A stretch of 64,000 nucleotides of DNA from Erythroxylum novogranatense (GCA_029891385.1 CM057234.1:24166350-24230349); one strand, 5' to 3'; counted from the first letter of the stretch, positions 1-10,735 are shown. Numbers and translations: made by a program. The notes: generated by a model from the letters alone, not told the origin.

Positions 1-444
1 GCTAGCATAGCATTGCATAGTGTGAGTTCTGTGCCTTTGGATAGGCCTTTGGTTGTTAGTACTCCGCTAGGGAGGAATGTGGTGATCAGTCAGATGTATA
101 AGCAGTGTGAGCTTTTCATAGAGGGTGCTAGATTGGTAGTGGACTTACTACCGCTAGACCTTAGAGGGTTAGATATTATCCTGGGGATGGATACTATGGA
201 GAAGTATCTGGCCAAGCTGAATTGTGGTCGGAAAGAGGTAGAGTTTGATCTGGGCAATGGTGAGAAGGTGATCTTCAGAGGGGATAGGAAGACACCATCA
301 CCAAGACTGATTTCAGCTATGTTGGCTGAAAGGATGATGGGCCAGGGATGTGAAGCTTTCTTGGCGCATGTTGTAGATGCCGATGTGCATGAGAGGAAGT
401 TAGAGGATTTCCCGGTTGTGAGAGAATTTCCAGATGTCTTGTAG
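1..444 (+). pseudogene. Gypsy-1 pol fragment: protease C-terminus to the start of RT
   Basis: An open frame entering from upstream and ending at a TAG created by an insertion. It holds the end of the retroviral-type aspartic protease, with the flap/C-terminal signature LDIILGMDTMEKY, and the linker up to the first residues of the reverse transcriptase region (FPDV). The catalytic D-S/T-G would lie upstream of the window. The same frame resumes at about 2597 beyond the inserted solo LTR. Protease would cleave the Gag-Pol polyprotein inside the virus-like particle. Alternative: none seriously considered. Confidence 0.85.
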
Positions 445-1151
445 GAAAATCCCGGGGTGTCCATCACATAAACACAATGCGGAAAACAAAATTTTTTTGT
501 TTCGGGAAGTTCCCGAAAGCCAGGATCCATGTGTATATATAAACAGTCAAACTATAACGACCAAAGGAGACCGTCTCTAACGGTATCCACGCAGAGGTCG
601 GAAAACCTAACCGGGACAAACTCTTTTGACCCGGAAATAGCTAGAATAAATTAAAGGCTGCTAGACCTTACCTTTGTCCTTGGAGAGCTATAGGAGACGA
701 TTCTGAAGCCTTGGAAGAGAAGAGACCATGTATCACGATTGTGAGAGAACTTGATAAACAATTTTTCAAGCAACTTAACCCTTAAGCTTTTTCACTCTCT
801 ATAGCCTCCCACGACCATCTACCACTCAAGTCTTCAAGTTATTTATCTCATAAACTAGTTGAAGACATTGAGGAGACCATAGAGGTGAGTTCGTGAGCTT
901 CACCAACGTGTGTAAGATGAGAGAGGCTTAAAAACACTTTTTATATAAAACTTAACTCTCAAGCTTTGCCTTTTCTCTTAAACTCCCGCACGGCCACTAC
1001 TTGCCTTCTATTCATATCTTCAACTTTTGAAGACATTAAATGGGCAAGAAATGAGAGCCATACACGTTAGTCACTAATGGAATTAAATGAATGGTGAGTC
1101 ATTACTTTGACTAAGTCAAAGTTTTATCCTCCAAAGCTTATCAACGTCCAT

Positions 1152-1222
1152 CTATATATATATATATTAATTAATTAATTAATTCTTTAATTAATTAATT
1201 AATCAATAAATATATATATATT
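1152..1222. repeat. AT-rich inverted repeat / microsatellite
   Basis: TATATATA and TTAA-TTAA runs on the left are mirrored by ATTAATTAA and ATATATATAT runs on the right around a short centre (attcttta). This makes an almost fully self-complementary 70-bp stretch inside the solo LTR. It could extrude as a cruciform or simply be a slippage-prone microsatellite. No function is assigned. Confidence 0.8.
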
Positions 1223-2510
1223 AATGCTGAAGCGGTCCAGTCATCTACTGAATTAGGTCCTCTAAACTATCGCCGCCCCTTGCATCAAAAAATCACCGGA
1301 GACCCTTTTCAGCAATGCTGATGTCGCGATCTCATCGGGACATATCCCAATCTCATCGGGATCCATTTATTCCTATTGCTCTCCATTTATTGGATCACTA
1401 TCCAAAACTATTTCTGAGATCCTCCGAGCCACTCTTACGCGTGTGACCCATTAGGTTCCGGTTATGTTGGCCACTTAGATTAACACTTAATCCGAGCAAG
1501 TCATGATGGCGTCTAGCAACACATCATGACCCCAATTGACCGGAAAGTAATTGGTTTGACTAATGAACCCTATGCTCATCAGGAACCATATCACGAACCT
1601 TTCCATAGACAATTACCGTGCAATTCGTCCTTTCCCCATCCTATACCCCACTTGGTTATGAGTATGGTCTAAGTGTCAACTCTCACTAGACTGAGTCTAG
1701 CCCAAGTGATATCAGTTCTCGTCTTAGGACTCATTACTTTATATGTCAATGAAGACACTCTTCATGACATATTACTCCGGCCAGAGATTTCCAAGTAATG
1801 ATCCTGACAAGAGGCTATGGGTATCTCTTACGCTATAATGTAAGTGGTGAATCCTTTATTGGCTACTCAATTACCTTGAATACCTCAAGTCGCACTCCAA
1901 TCACCACCCTATGAGCGACCTCCGAAGGCAACAAGGAATGGAGTCAAAGCACGTAATCAAGATATCAAGATATCCTTGAGTACCTCAAGTCTAAGGATAC
2001 TTGCACCATTGCTATGATGAGATTATCACTGACATTTAAATAGGACATCCATGTGATGATCTCATGGCAGGTCATCCAATGTACTTACTACTGTTAGTAA
2101 GCATCCACATGTCAAATCTAAATATCTCAATATTTACGGTTTCGAGATCCACCGCTGATCCAATCAAGGAGTATGACATGAAACTAGTCTATCCGGATTA
2201 ACGATGTCCATTCTCGTTAATCCTATGACTAGGATAATTTAGATATCTTGACATAATTGCACATGATAGGAATCTCAGTAGTATGATCACATCATAATTT
2301 CCTTCATGCTATGTCATATATCATGGACTTCATTAATTCGATTTAAAGATCCATTTCAATTCATAAACAATGTTGATGAACATCAAATTAATGAAATATG
2401 CCTTTCTTTATTTATTCATAAAGTCTGCACACGACTTTGAATAAAAGCGCTAAAGGGATTGCCTTTAGGGCACAAATTAACAAGATCTGAATCCTTGAAT
2501 AAGTCGACTT

Positions 2511-2582
2511 ACCCAATGTACAAGTCGACTTATTGGTACTGGACATGTGTAAGTCGCCTTGCATAAGCACACAAGTCGACTT
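2511..2582. repeat. AAGTCGACTT palindrome cluster in the solo LTR
   Basis: Perfect copies of the self-complementary 10-mer AAGTCGACTT begin at 2511, 2522 and 2573, with a one-mismatch copy (AAGTCGCCTT) at 2551. They occupy the last 80 bp of the solo LTR. The same 10-mer is arrayed in the SIRE-type LTRs at 43523-43758 and 51559-51743 and upstream of the SIRE extra ORF, although the surrounding sequence is not otherwise obviously alike. Confidence 0.85.
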
Positions 2583-2596
2583 ACACTTACATGTCT

Positions 2597-3852
2597 TCCC
2601 AGCTGAGTTACCAGGTTTGCCGCCGGTTAGGAAAATCGAGTTTGCCATTGACTTGATTCCTGGAACCGCGCCTATTTCTATCCCTCCTTACAGGATGGCT
2701 CCAGCTGAGTTGAGGGAGCTTAAGGAACAGTTGGAGGAACTGTTAGAAAAGGGGTATGTCAGGCCTAGTTCGTCTCCTTGGGGAGCGCCAGTGTTGTTTG
2801 TTAAGAAGAAGGATGGATCATGGCGGATGTGCATTGATTATCGGAGACTTAACAAGGTGATAATCAAGAACAAGTATCCGTTGCCACGGATAGATGATTT
2901 GTTTGACCAGCTGCAGGGAGCTAGGGTTTTCTCCAAGATTGATCTCAGGTTAGGCTATCATCAGCTCAGAATCAAGGAGTCTGATGTAAGCAAGACAGCA
3001 TTCAGGACCCGTTATGGGCACTATGAGTTTTTGGTTATGCCATTCGGTTTAACCAATGCTCCAGCTGCTTTCATGGATCTGATGAACAGGGTCTTCAAGG
3101 AGTTTCTGGATCAGTTTATCATAGTGTTTATAGATGACATTCTGGTGTATTCTAAAAGTGAGGAAGATCATGAGGAGCATCTCAGGACTGTTTTGCAGAC
3201 TCTTAGGGAGAGAGAGCTTTATGCTAAGTTCAGCAAGTGTGAGTTCTGGCTTCATGGGGTGACTTTCCTTGGACATGTGATTTCACAGGATGGGGTACAT
3301 GTTGATCCGAGAAAAGTTGAAGCAGTAGTAAGTTGGCATGTACCCAAGACAGTGACAGAGGTGAGGAGTTTTCTGGATCTTGCAGGTTACTACAGGAGAT
3401 TTGTAGAAGGATTCTCCATGATAGCTGCTCCAATGACAAAGCTATTAAGGAAGAATCAGAAGTTCATATGGACCGATGAGTGCCAGAAGAGCTTTGAGGA
3501 GCTCAAGCACAGGTTGACAAGTGCTCCAGTGCTGATTTTGCCTTCTGGTGATGAGGGCTATGTAGTGTACAGTGATGCATCGAGAAAGGGTCTCTGTTGT
3601 GTATTGATGCAAGGAGACAGGGTGATAGCATATGCTTCAAGGCAACTGAAGCAGTATGAGTTGAATTATCCGACTCATGACTTGGAGTTAGCAGCAGTGA
3701 TATTTGCCTTGAAGATTTGGAGGCATTATCTTTATGGGGTGCGCACAAGGATCTTTACTGGATCACAAGAGCCTCAAGTACTTCTGAGCGAAGGAGTTGA
3801 ATTTGAGGCGAGAGAAGGTGGATTGAGCCTTTCAAGGACTATGATTTGTTAA
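2597..3852 (+). pseudogene. Gypsy-1 reverse transcriptase and RNase H (frameshifted)
   Basis: Continues the pol frame after the solo LTR. The reverse transcriptase shows [20 protein letters not shown] (about 2779-2838), [13 protein letters not shown] and the catalytic FIDDILVYS box (about 3127-3153). RNase H follows with YSDASRKG (about 3568-3591), IAYASRQLK and the [18 protein letters not shown] block. The frame is lost just after the IFT of the IFTDHKSL motif at about 3760, so the last 30 residues of the open frame are out of phase. RT copies element RNA and RNase H removes the template. Apart from the frameshift the domain looks well conserved, suggesting moderate age. Confidence 0.9.
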
Positions 3853-4307
3853 TTGAGTACCACCGTGCAAGGCGAATGTAGTGGTGATGCTTTGGGTGAA
3901 GTCTTCCATTGCTCATGTTCAGCGGTTTACCTTCCTTTATTGGAAGAGATGGCCAAGCTTAAGATAAGCTTGAAGCGGGAGGAACAGATTGCCTCTTAGC
4001 TACTTTCGAGTTAGGCCTATACTCGGGGAGAAGGTTAGGGAGTTGCAGGCTCGGGATCTTTGAGTTGAGCAAGCTTAGGAGGAAATTCAAAATGGTAAGC
4101 TTTACGAGGTAGTGGTGAGAGAGGATGGACTCATGACGATGGGGGATGACTTTGTATTCCGCAATACAGGAAGTTAAGGATGAGATATTAGATGAGGCAC
4201 ACAATCGCCTTATGCCATGCACCCAGTAGCACCGGGATGTCTGAGAGATTTGAGAGAGCATTTACGGTGGAAGGGCATGAAGAGGATGTAGCGAGTATGT
4301 CGAAGAA
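3765..4307 (+). pseudogene. Gypsy-1 RNase H end and integrase zinc-binding region, decayed
   Basis: Fragments of the expected protein appear in shifting frames: the ANVV piece of the DALSRR linker (about 3875), the HPVAPGC/RDLREHLRWKGMKR piece of the H2C2 zinc-binding domain (about 4215-4290) and the CRRSV remnant of the second cysteine pair. Several single-base indels and stops make this stretch non-functional. It joins the RNase H frame to the intact integrase core that starts near 4308. Confidence 0.7.
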
Positions 4308-5480
4308 GTGTCTAGTGTGTCGCAAGTCAAGAAATTTGAACACCAGGCGCCTTCAGGAAAGTTAAGGTCATTGTCTATTCCTGAGTGGAAGTGGCAAAGA
4401 GTAACCATGGATTTTCTTATGGGTTTGCCCAAGACTAGTAAGAAGCATGATGCCATATGGGTTATAGTGGATCGGTTGATGAAGTCAGCCCATTTTCTGG
4501 CAATCAGGCAGACTGATTCTTTGCATGTACTAGCCAGGAAGTACATTGATGAGGTAGTGAGATTGCATGGGATTCCAGATTCTATAGTGTCTGACAGGGA
4601 TCCTCGGTTCACATCGAGATTTTGGGGAAGCTTGCAGGAAGCTTTAGGTACTAAGCTGCATTTTAGTACAGCATTTCATCCTCAGACGGATGGTCAATCT
4701 GAGAGGACCATTCGGACACTTGAGGGAATGCTCAGGGCATGTGTTTTGGATTTCAAGGGAGCATGGGATGAGCATTTGCCTTTGGTCGAGTTTGCTTACA
4801 ATAACTTGTACCATTCTAGTATTCAGATGGCTCCATATGAGGCTTTATATGGAAGGAGGTGCAGGACTCCTATATGTTGGGATGAAGAAGGAGAGAGGAA
4901 GCTAGTCGGACCAGAGTTGATTCAGTTGACTGTGGATAAGATCAATCTAGTCAAGCAGCGACTTAAGGCATCTCATGACAGGATGAAGAGTTACACTGAT
5001 GCTCATCGGAAGGAGATGGAATATGAAGTGGGTGAGAAAGTGTTTCTCAAGACATCTCCTTGGAAGGGAGTTTTGAGGTTTGGTAAGAAAGGCAAGTTGA
5101 GTCCAAGATATGTAGGTCCTTATGAGATCCTTGAGAGGATCGGACCTCTAGCTTACAGATTGGCGTTGCCGCCAGAGTTGTCTCAGATCCACGATGTCTT
5201 TCACGTTTCCATGCTGAGAAGGTACAGATCAGATCCTTCTCATGTCACTCAGGTTTCAGACATTCAGTTGAGAGATGACTTAAGTTATGAGGAGATTCCA
5301 GTAGCAATCTTGGACACCAAGGATAAAGTCCTTAGAAACAAGACAGTTCAACTAGTTAAGGTTCTGTGGAGGAACCATGCAGTGGAAGAAGCCACGTGGG
5401 AGCCTAGGGACGCCATGAAAGAGAAGTATCCAAGTCTTTTCGATGATTCAGGTAAATTTCGAGGACGAAATTTCTTTTAA
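4308..5480 (+). pseudogene. Gypsy-1 integrase core and chromodomain (open 390 aa)
   Basis: A long open frame covering the integrase catalytic core and C-terminus. Core signatures are TMDFLMGLP with the first catalytic Asp, [12 protein letters not shown] with the second, and DGQSERTIRTLEG with the Glu, so the D,D,E triad is intact. These are followed by EFAYNNLYHSSIQMAPYEAL. The GPF/Y-type module (KGKLSPRYVGPYEILERIG) precedes a C-terminal type II chromodomain (LVKVLWRNHAVEEATWEPRD). Integrase inserts cDNA; in chromoviruses the chromodomain biases insertion toward heterochromatin. The start methionine of the open frame is incidental because the real protein is a polyprotein. It ends 12 bp before the LTR, overlapping the usual position of the polypurine tract. 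Confidence 0.9.
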
Positions 5481-5492
5481 GAGGGGGAGAAA
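5481..5492 (+). other. Gypsy-1 polypurine tract
   Basis: GAGGGGGAGAAA lies immediately upstream of the TGTTGGACCC start of the LTR. This is the standard position and composition of the plus-strand primer in LTR retrotransposons. Confidence 0.85.
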
Positions 5493-6113
5493 TGTTGGAC
5501 CCCAAATTTTTTTGTTTTCTTGATGTTATTAAGCATGAATTATTTGAATTATGATTTATGGTATAGTTTGATTTTATTGAGAATATTCATGGAAAATTTG
5601 GATTTAATTGAGTTTAGTGTGGAATAATGGTTAAGGAGGAGTAAATTTGTGTAAGGGCAAAATGGGCATAACACATGAGTTAGGATGTTTTAGACTAAGT
5701 AAGGAAGGGCATTTTAGTACATGTGCATCTTAGGGTTTAGGGATTAAAAGTAAGGAAAAGAAAAGAAAGAGAAATAGAAAAGGAGAAGAGAGCACGAAGA
5801 GAGAGTGGGCGGCGGTGAAGGAGAAGAAGAGAGGAAGAAAAAGGGAAAACTTTCGTTATTGTTTTCGACGGATTTTCAAGCATTCGACAGGTAAGTTAGA
5901 CTCTTATATCTGTGTTTGACATGGTTTGGAACCTAGAATGGGTTGGATTGAGGATGAAATTGTTGGTTTAGGGTTTAGGGTGAGATTTTGAGATTTGCTT
6001 GGATTGTTGTATTTTTGATGTTTCTGATGGTAGAATAAGTGTAGAGTGGAAGTTTATAACTTGATTCATGACTTAAATGTGTTGTAGAAGAAGAAGGAAG
6101 GTTTAGGGTTAGA

Positions 6114-6252
6114 AATGGCGGAAGCCTGGTTGGAAGACGAAGTTCCGTTACGCCGCATGACGAGCCAGGCGTGAGGGTCAGACGCCTGTGGCGAAGCAGA
6201 GCCATGTACTTGCGGCTTGTCGCGACGATGCGGGCCTCGTCGCGGCGAGCCC
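6114..6252. repeat. CpG-rich block in the Gypsy-1 LTR
   Basis: A GC-rich island in an AT-rich LTR, including GTCGCGACGATGCGGGCC and CGTCGCGGCGAGCCC. It lies just upstream of the conserved CATATCTTTTGCTAC block, the same relative place as the CpG-rich arrays in the other Tekay-type LTRs of the window. Confidence 0.75.
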
Positions 6253-7203
6253 AATTTTTTCCAGAATGGTTATTCATAGTGTTTTGATCATATCTTTTGC
6301 TACAGAAGTCCTTTTGGGGTGATTTTAGAGGCGTTGTGAACTAGAGAGATAGATCTACAAGTCATATGAAGTGATGAAGTTATGAATTAGTTTCTAAAGT
6401 GTGAAATTTTGGATGGAAGTTAAGAATGGTATTATGGTTTCAACATGAGTTTTTGAATAAGATTTTGGTTCTTATTTTAGGAGAGCAAGTGAGGCAAGAG
6501 GATCAAGAGGCTCAAGAGGAAATTCATTCCTAGGCAAGAACAAGCAACGAAATCAAGTGGGTTCATGTTTATAATAAAGTATATAAGTTACTCATTGTTT
6601 AGTTCAAATCAAGCAAGATCTCATGCATTTACATTACATCATCCACGATCGCATTGCATACTACCATGAATGATTATATTCTGCATTATGATTTGCATTC
6701 ATGATTATTATCAAGATTTTTACAAAGGAATGTCTTCCTTTCACAAATACAAGTGCATGAAATCAAGTTTCTGAAATATTTATGACAAGCAAGTTTACAA
6801 GCAAGATTACAAGCAAGTGCCGATTAGCAAACAAGTTTACAAGAACAAGTTGAATTATGCATACTTATGTGGGTTTGTGGTGTCCCTCACGATAGTCAAG
6901 TGCACATTGACTCATGAAAAGGCTTCTCCCCGCCTGCCCATGCGGGCATGTGGTTATCCCCAAGGATTCCCTCACGAAACTACGCCTCACACATCAACAT
7001 TTCGATGGCTATGTGTAGTACATCACGAACCTGGGACACCCAAACCATCATGTTATGTGCTATGATTTGTTATGTGACATGCATCATGATTTGTTCAAGA
7101 ATCAAGCATTTTGCAAGAAATGACTCATACATGCTCTAGTATTATGATTTCAACAAGTATCACGGCAATGAGATATTTTGAATATTTTTGCTTATTGCGA
7201 TAT

Positions 7204-7240
7204 TATAAATGTGTATCCACGAGCTTTATAGCTCACCCCC
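7204..7240 (+). promoter_or_regulatory. Conserved LTR block: TATAAAT + GAGCT hairpin + CACCCCC
   Basis: TATAAAT at 7204-7210 is followed 17 bp from its start by GAGCTTTATAGCTCACCCCC (7221-7240), whose first 14 bases form a GAGCT/AGCTC hairpin. The same arrangement recurs at 18337, 35878, 37930 (minus) and 61913. It may be the core promoter and start site of these LTRs; this is inference from the spacing. Confidence 0.6.
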
Positions 7241-7709
7241 TCCAATCTCCCACATACAGGTGACGAGCCAGAGATCGAGTGAGTCACGAGTACGGCGGCA
7301 CTCCCGTTTTCATTTCATTATGTTTATTTATTTAAAATGTTATGTTTTGGACGACAAGACTTTAGTTACATTTCAATTATCATTGGATCAAGAGTGTGTT
7401 AGATTTTTGGCTCTTGAATTCAAAGTTGTAAGTTGCTATGAGACATTCTTCAAAGTTTATGAAACTCATCTTTTGGAGCATTAATATGTTTGTTTTAAAG
7501 ATTATAAGCACGTTTTGAGTATGCTCATGATGGGTCCATTCCATTTCCAATGGGTTCCTTCCGCACTTGTTAATTTACATGTTAGCCTTATTTATTAAGT
7601 ATCATGAAAGCAGGTTTTCAAGTATGTTTTTCCGCGGGCCCATAAGTCTTCCGCGGGTCTTTTTCCCGAAATGTATTATTAGCATGTTTTAGCAGGTTGC
7701 ACGGCACGC

Positions 7710-8537
7710 TCTCATGTCCGACATTGGGCTCTGGCAGCAGGGTCCAACAGATGCAGCATGGGAGAGTTATAGCGTATACGTCGAGACAGTTGAGGTCTCA
7801 CGAGGTGAATTATCCAGTGCATGACTTGGAGTTGGGCATGATTGTATTTGCTCAAGATCTGGAGACATTATCGTATGGGAGGCGTTCAGATCTTCACCGA
7901 TCATAAGAGTCTCGATATTTGTTGAGTCGAGGAGCTCAATCAGGAGATGAGGAGATGGATAGAGTTACTAAAGGACTATGACTGCACGATTGAGTATCAT
8001 CCAGGGAAGGCCAATGTGGTGGTCGATGCACTGAGTAGGAGATCGCATGGGAGTGTAGCTCAGGTTAAGGTTTCGAGGTTACCTGGTCTGATTCAGTTGA
8101 GAGTTCTTAATGTACAGATGGATTTGGGTCAGGATGGAGCTCTGATTGCTACTCTAAGGTTGAGGCCGATGTTGCATGATAGGATCCGGAGAGTTCAGGA
8201 TCAAGACCCAGTGTTAGTGAGACTGATTGAGAGAGTCCAGGCCGGTACTGATTCGGAGTTTGAGTTGAGAGATGTGACTTTATGGATGGGACAGAGACTG
8301 TGTGTGCCTGATGTAGATAATTTGAGACATGAGATTCTGGAGGTGGCACATGTAGCTGCCTGTGCTATGCATCCTGGTACGATCAAGATTTATAATTCAC
8401 TGAGACAACATTTCTGGTGGCCTGGTATGAAGAGGCAAGCAGCAAAGTATGTTTCCAGGTGTCTGATTTGTCAACAGGTTAAGGCAGAGCATCAGGTTCC
8501 AGTGGGAAAGTTACATTCGTTGCCCATTCCGGAGTAG
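7710..8537 (+). pseudogene. Gypsy-2 RNase H C-terminal part and integrase zinc-binding domain
   Basis: Begins abruptly inside RNase H ([20 protein letters not shown], about 7751-7810), frameshifts near 7850-7920, then runs openly as MRRWIELLKDYDCTIEYHPG, the VDALSRRS linker and the H2C2 zinc-binding domain of integrase. In that domain H-x-x...HPGTIK, then CLIC (about 8460-8472), supply the metal ligands. A TAG at 8535 (IPE-stop) interrupts what should continue into KWERITMDF. The missing 5' part (gag, protease, RT) is not in the window, so this element was truncated where it meets the Gypsy-1 LTR. Confidence 0.85.
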
Positions 8538-9182
8538 AAATGGGAGCGAATTACCATGGATTTTGTGATGGGGTTGCCTAGGACACCGAGGCAGCATGAT
8601 GCTATCTGGGTCATAGTGGACCGATTGACTAAATCGACTCACTTCTTGCTAGTGAGGGAGAGTAATACTCTCGATCAGTTGGCCCAGAAGTATGTAGCAG
8701 AGATTGTACGGTTGCATGGGGTTCCGTTGTCGATAGTCTCGGACAGGGATCCCAGGTTCACTTCGAGGTTCTGGAAGAGCCTCTGATCGCTATGGGTACT
8801 CGATTGAACTTCAAGATCGCATTTCATCCTCGAGACGGATGGATGAGCGAGAGGACGATTAAGACCGCTGAGGACATGCTTGAGCGTGTGTATTGGAGTT
8901 TAGAGGAGCATGGGATCGATTTGGCATCGATCGAGTTTGCATATAATAACCAGTATCAGAGTAGTATTGGGATGACACCGTATGAGGCCTTGTATGGGAG
9001 GCCGTATCGATCGCCTTGTATTGGGATGAAGAGGGTATGAGATCGATAGAGGGTCCCGAGTGATTCGAGGATATAATGGATAAAATATAGTTGATCCGAG
9101 TCGCATCAAGGCGCGGCTCAGATGCATGTAAAAGCTATGTGGATCAAAGATCGGCGAGAGATGGAGTCTGATGTAGGTGTGA
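8538..9182 (+). pseudogene. Gypsy-2 integrase catalytic core, frameshifted
   Basis: Contains [17 protein letters not shown] with the first catalytic Asp, [15 protein letters not shown] with the second, then a stop at about 8784. A shifted frame follows, with a damaged HPQTDGQSERT region (seen as HPRDGWMSERT), AYNNQYQSSIGMTPYEALYG and a second break near 9040. The catalytic Glu is still recognisable in SERT. At least three lesions make it inactive. Confidence 0.85.
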
Positions 9183-9626
9183 GTGTTTCTCCGAGTGTCA
9201 CCTTGGAAAGAAGTACTGAGGTTTGGCCATAAGGGCAAGTTGAGCCCTCGGTACATTGGTCCGTATGAGATCCTTGAGAGGATAGGACCGTTGGTTTACA
9301 GATTGGCATTACCGAGTGAGATGTCCCAGATGCATGACTTGTTTCATGTTAATATGCTCCGACGGTACCGTTCCGACCCGACGCATGTGATTCCGGCTCA
9401 GGAGATTGAGATAGCCAGTGATATGAGTTATGTTGAGGAGCCGGTACAGATTATAGGATCACGGGTCAAGCAGCTGAGGAATAGGGTAATTCTATTGGTG
9501 AAAGTCCTTTGGAAGAACCACTCTTCTGAGGAAGCTACATGGGAGACTGAGGAGCATATGAGGAGTCAGTATCCTCATTTATTCGATCGGACAGGTATTA
9601 AATTTCGAGGACAAAATTTTTATTAG
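9183..9626 (+). pseudogene. Gypsy-2 integrase C-terminus with chromodomain
   Basis: An open frame with the GPF/Y-like module (GHKGKLSPRYIGPYEILERI), LFHVNMLRRYRSDPTHV and a C-terminal chromodomain (LLVKVLWKNHSSEEATWETE). It ends FRGQNFY just before the polypurine tract. The architecture matches Gypsy-1 (same clade), but sequence and LTR differ enough to be another family. Confidence 0.85.
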
Positions 9627-9637
9627 GAGGGGTGAAT
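9625..9637 (+). other. Gypsy-2 polypurine tract
   Basis: AGGAGGGGTGAAT directly precedes the LTR start TGTAACATCCCG, the expected site of plus-strand priming. Confidence 0.8.
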
Positions 9638-10509
9638 TGTAACATCCCGTTACTGATAGCAAGGGCATTATGGTAATATTGGATCAGACTGATAGGTTTC
9701 ATTGCATTCACTGATTGAGCATGTTACTGGCCTCTAATTATAGAGGAGCAGGTTTATTGCATATGCATTTATTTATAGGTACATGCATTCATGATTTTCC
9801 GGCATTTTAATTGTGAGTATGAATTGATTGGATTGTGAACTGGAAACTGACTGGATAGTGATTAATTGAGAAATTAGGAGTAATTGGGCTCGAATGACTG
9901 ATTTAGAATAGTTTAAGAGTGATTGACAATTGATAGTGGCTTATAAGAAATTTTCTGGAAATTCGGGAGAAAATGCCCGGATCAGAAATTTTCAAGTGAC
10001 AGACCAATTGACCGTATGGTACTGAAAGAATTGTCTAATGGTGATGGAAAAATTAGAGTTATACTGTTAGGAAATAAAAATGTGGAGCCATTGAAATTTA
10101 GAGACTGAAATTTGAACTGATTTGGAGACCTATGTTTATAAATACTTAGGTTTGAAATTGAGGATTTTATCCTAAGGCAAAATAGTTTCTTCTCTTCCTC
10201 CTCCCACGGTGATCTTCGATTCCTCCCATCGGTGAGGATTCTTCGATTTTTTTTGTGGTTTTCTCTTCATTGTGCAAAGCTAACTTGTTTATTGTGATTG
10301 ATGAAGGTTGGGAAGCTTGAGTGTGGTAAATCGTTGAGTTTGAAGGATTTTAGGGTTTACGGTGGTTTGTGGATTTGAGGCTTGATTGGTAAGTATTTAT
10401 GGTTTTAATGTTGTTATTAATGGTTAGTTGTTACATTTATGGCATTTAATGGGTTAGATGGGGTAGTTGAATGTGTTTTATGGTGGTTTTAAGAGTATTA
10501 ATGGCGGAA

Positions 10510-10735
10510 ATAGATCGGAGAAGACAATCGGGCCTTCGCACGTCGTGACGAGCGCAGTGGCGTGAGGGCTTCATCGCGACGAGTAATTAATTTATTCGTC
10601 GCAACGAGCTCGGTTGGACGTCGCGACGAGCGTGGATTTGTGCGTTGTGACGAGCGGTCTCCACGTCGCGACGAACGAGCGAACGAGCTTCCCACGTTGC
10701 GGCGAAGGGACGTACGTCGCGACGAGGGATAGAAT
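10510..10735. repeat. GTCGCGACGAG-type CpG-rich array in the Gypsy-2 LTR
   Basis: About 225 bp made of variants of a self-complementary core, GTCGCGAC, usually followed by GAGC (for example near 10619, 10664 and 10716). The flanks are AT-rich. The array sits just upstream of a TAGACCTCCGATTGAGGTGA block that corresponds to the block following the GC islands in the other LTRs. Confidence 0.85.

Larger units (their letters stand above)
440..2591 (-). mobile_element. Solo LTR (2,152 bp), probably Copia type, inserted in Gypsy-1 pol
   Basis: Bounded by TGTAGG at 440 and CTTACA at 2591, so it has 5'-TG...CA-3' ends with a short inverted repeat. It is flanked by the 5-bp direct repeat TGTCT (435-439 and 2592-2596). 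The host reading frame (aspartate, valine, phenylalanine, proline of the RT start) is restored across the site when the segment and one repeat are removed. No coding sequence was found inside. The orientation is a guess: the low-coordinate end resembles the 3' ends of minus-oriented Copia LTRs elsewhere in the window. Contents include an AT-rich inverted repeat near 1150-1225 and AAGTCGACTT repeats at 2511-2582. Confidence 0.85.
1..7695 (+). mobile_element. Gypsy-1: Ty3/Gypsy chromovirus (Tekay/Del type), 5' part outside window
   Basis: The 3' half of an LTR retrotransposon. Seen in order: end of the aspartic protease, reverse transcriptase, RNase H, integrase with a C-terminal chromodomain, a polypurine tract (5481-5492) and the start of an LTR at 5493. 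The order PR-RT-RH-INT and the integrase tail with a chromodomain place it in the chromoviruses; the protein resembles the Tekay/Del clade as I know it. The pol gene is interrupted by a solo LTR at 440-2591. The 5' LTR, gag and most of the protease lie upstream of the window. The 3' LTR stops near 7695 without the expected terminal CCAACA and abuts Gypsy-2. Confidence 0.9.
5493..7695 (+). mobile_element. Gypsy-1 3' LTR (3' end lost)
   Basis: Starts TGTTGGACCC directly after the polypurine tract. It shares its overall plan with the complete solo LTR at 16577-18784: the same start, a purine-rich stretch ending in a GTAAGT-like site (about 5888), a GC-rich block (6114-6252), a CATATCTTTTGCTA-type block (about 6289), and the TATAAAT/GAGCT...AGCTCACCCC block (7204-7240). 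No terminal CCAACA is present. Sequence recognisable as Gypsy-2 RNase H begins about 7715, so the LTR is truncated at an illegitimate junction near 7695. Confidence 0.8.

Noticed and set aside
1..9626. Endogenous plant pararetrovirus (caulimovirid)
   Set aside because: Integrase with D,D,E and a chromodomain, polypurine tracts and LTRs are present; no movement protein was found. These are retrotransposons.
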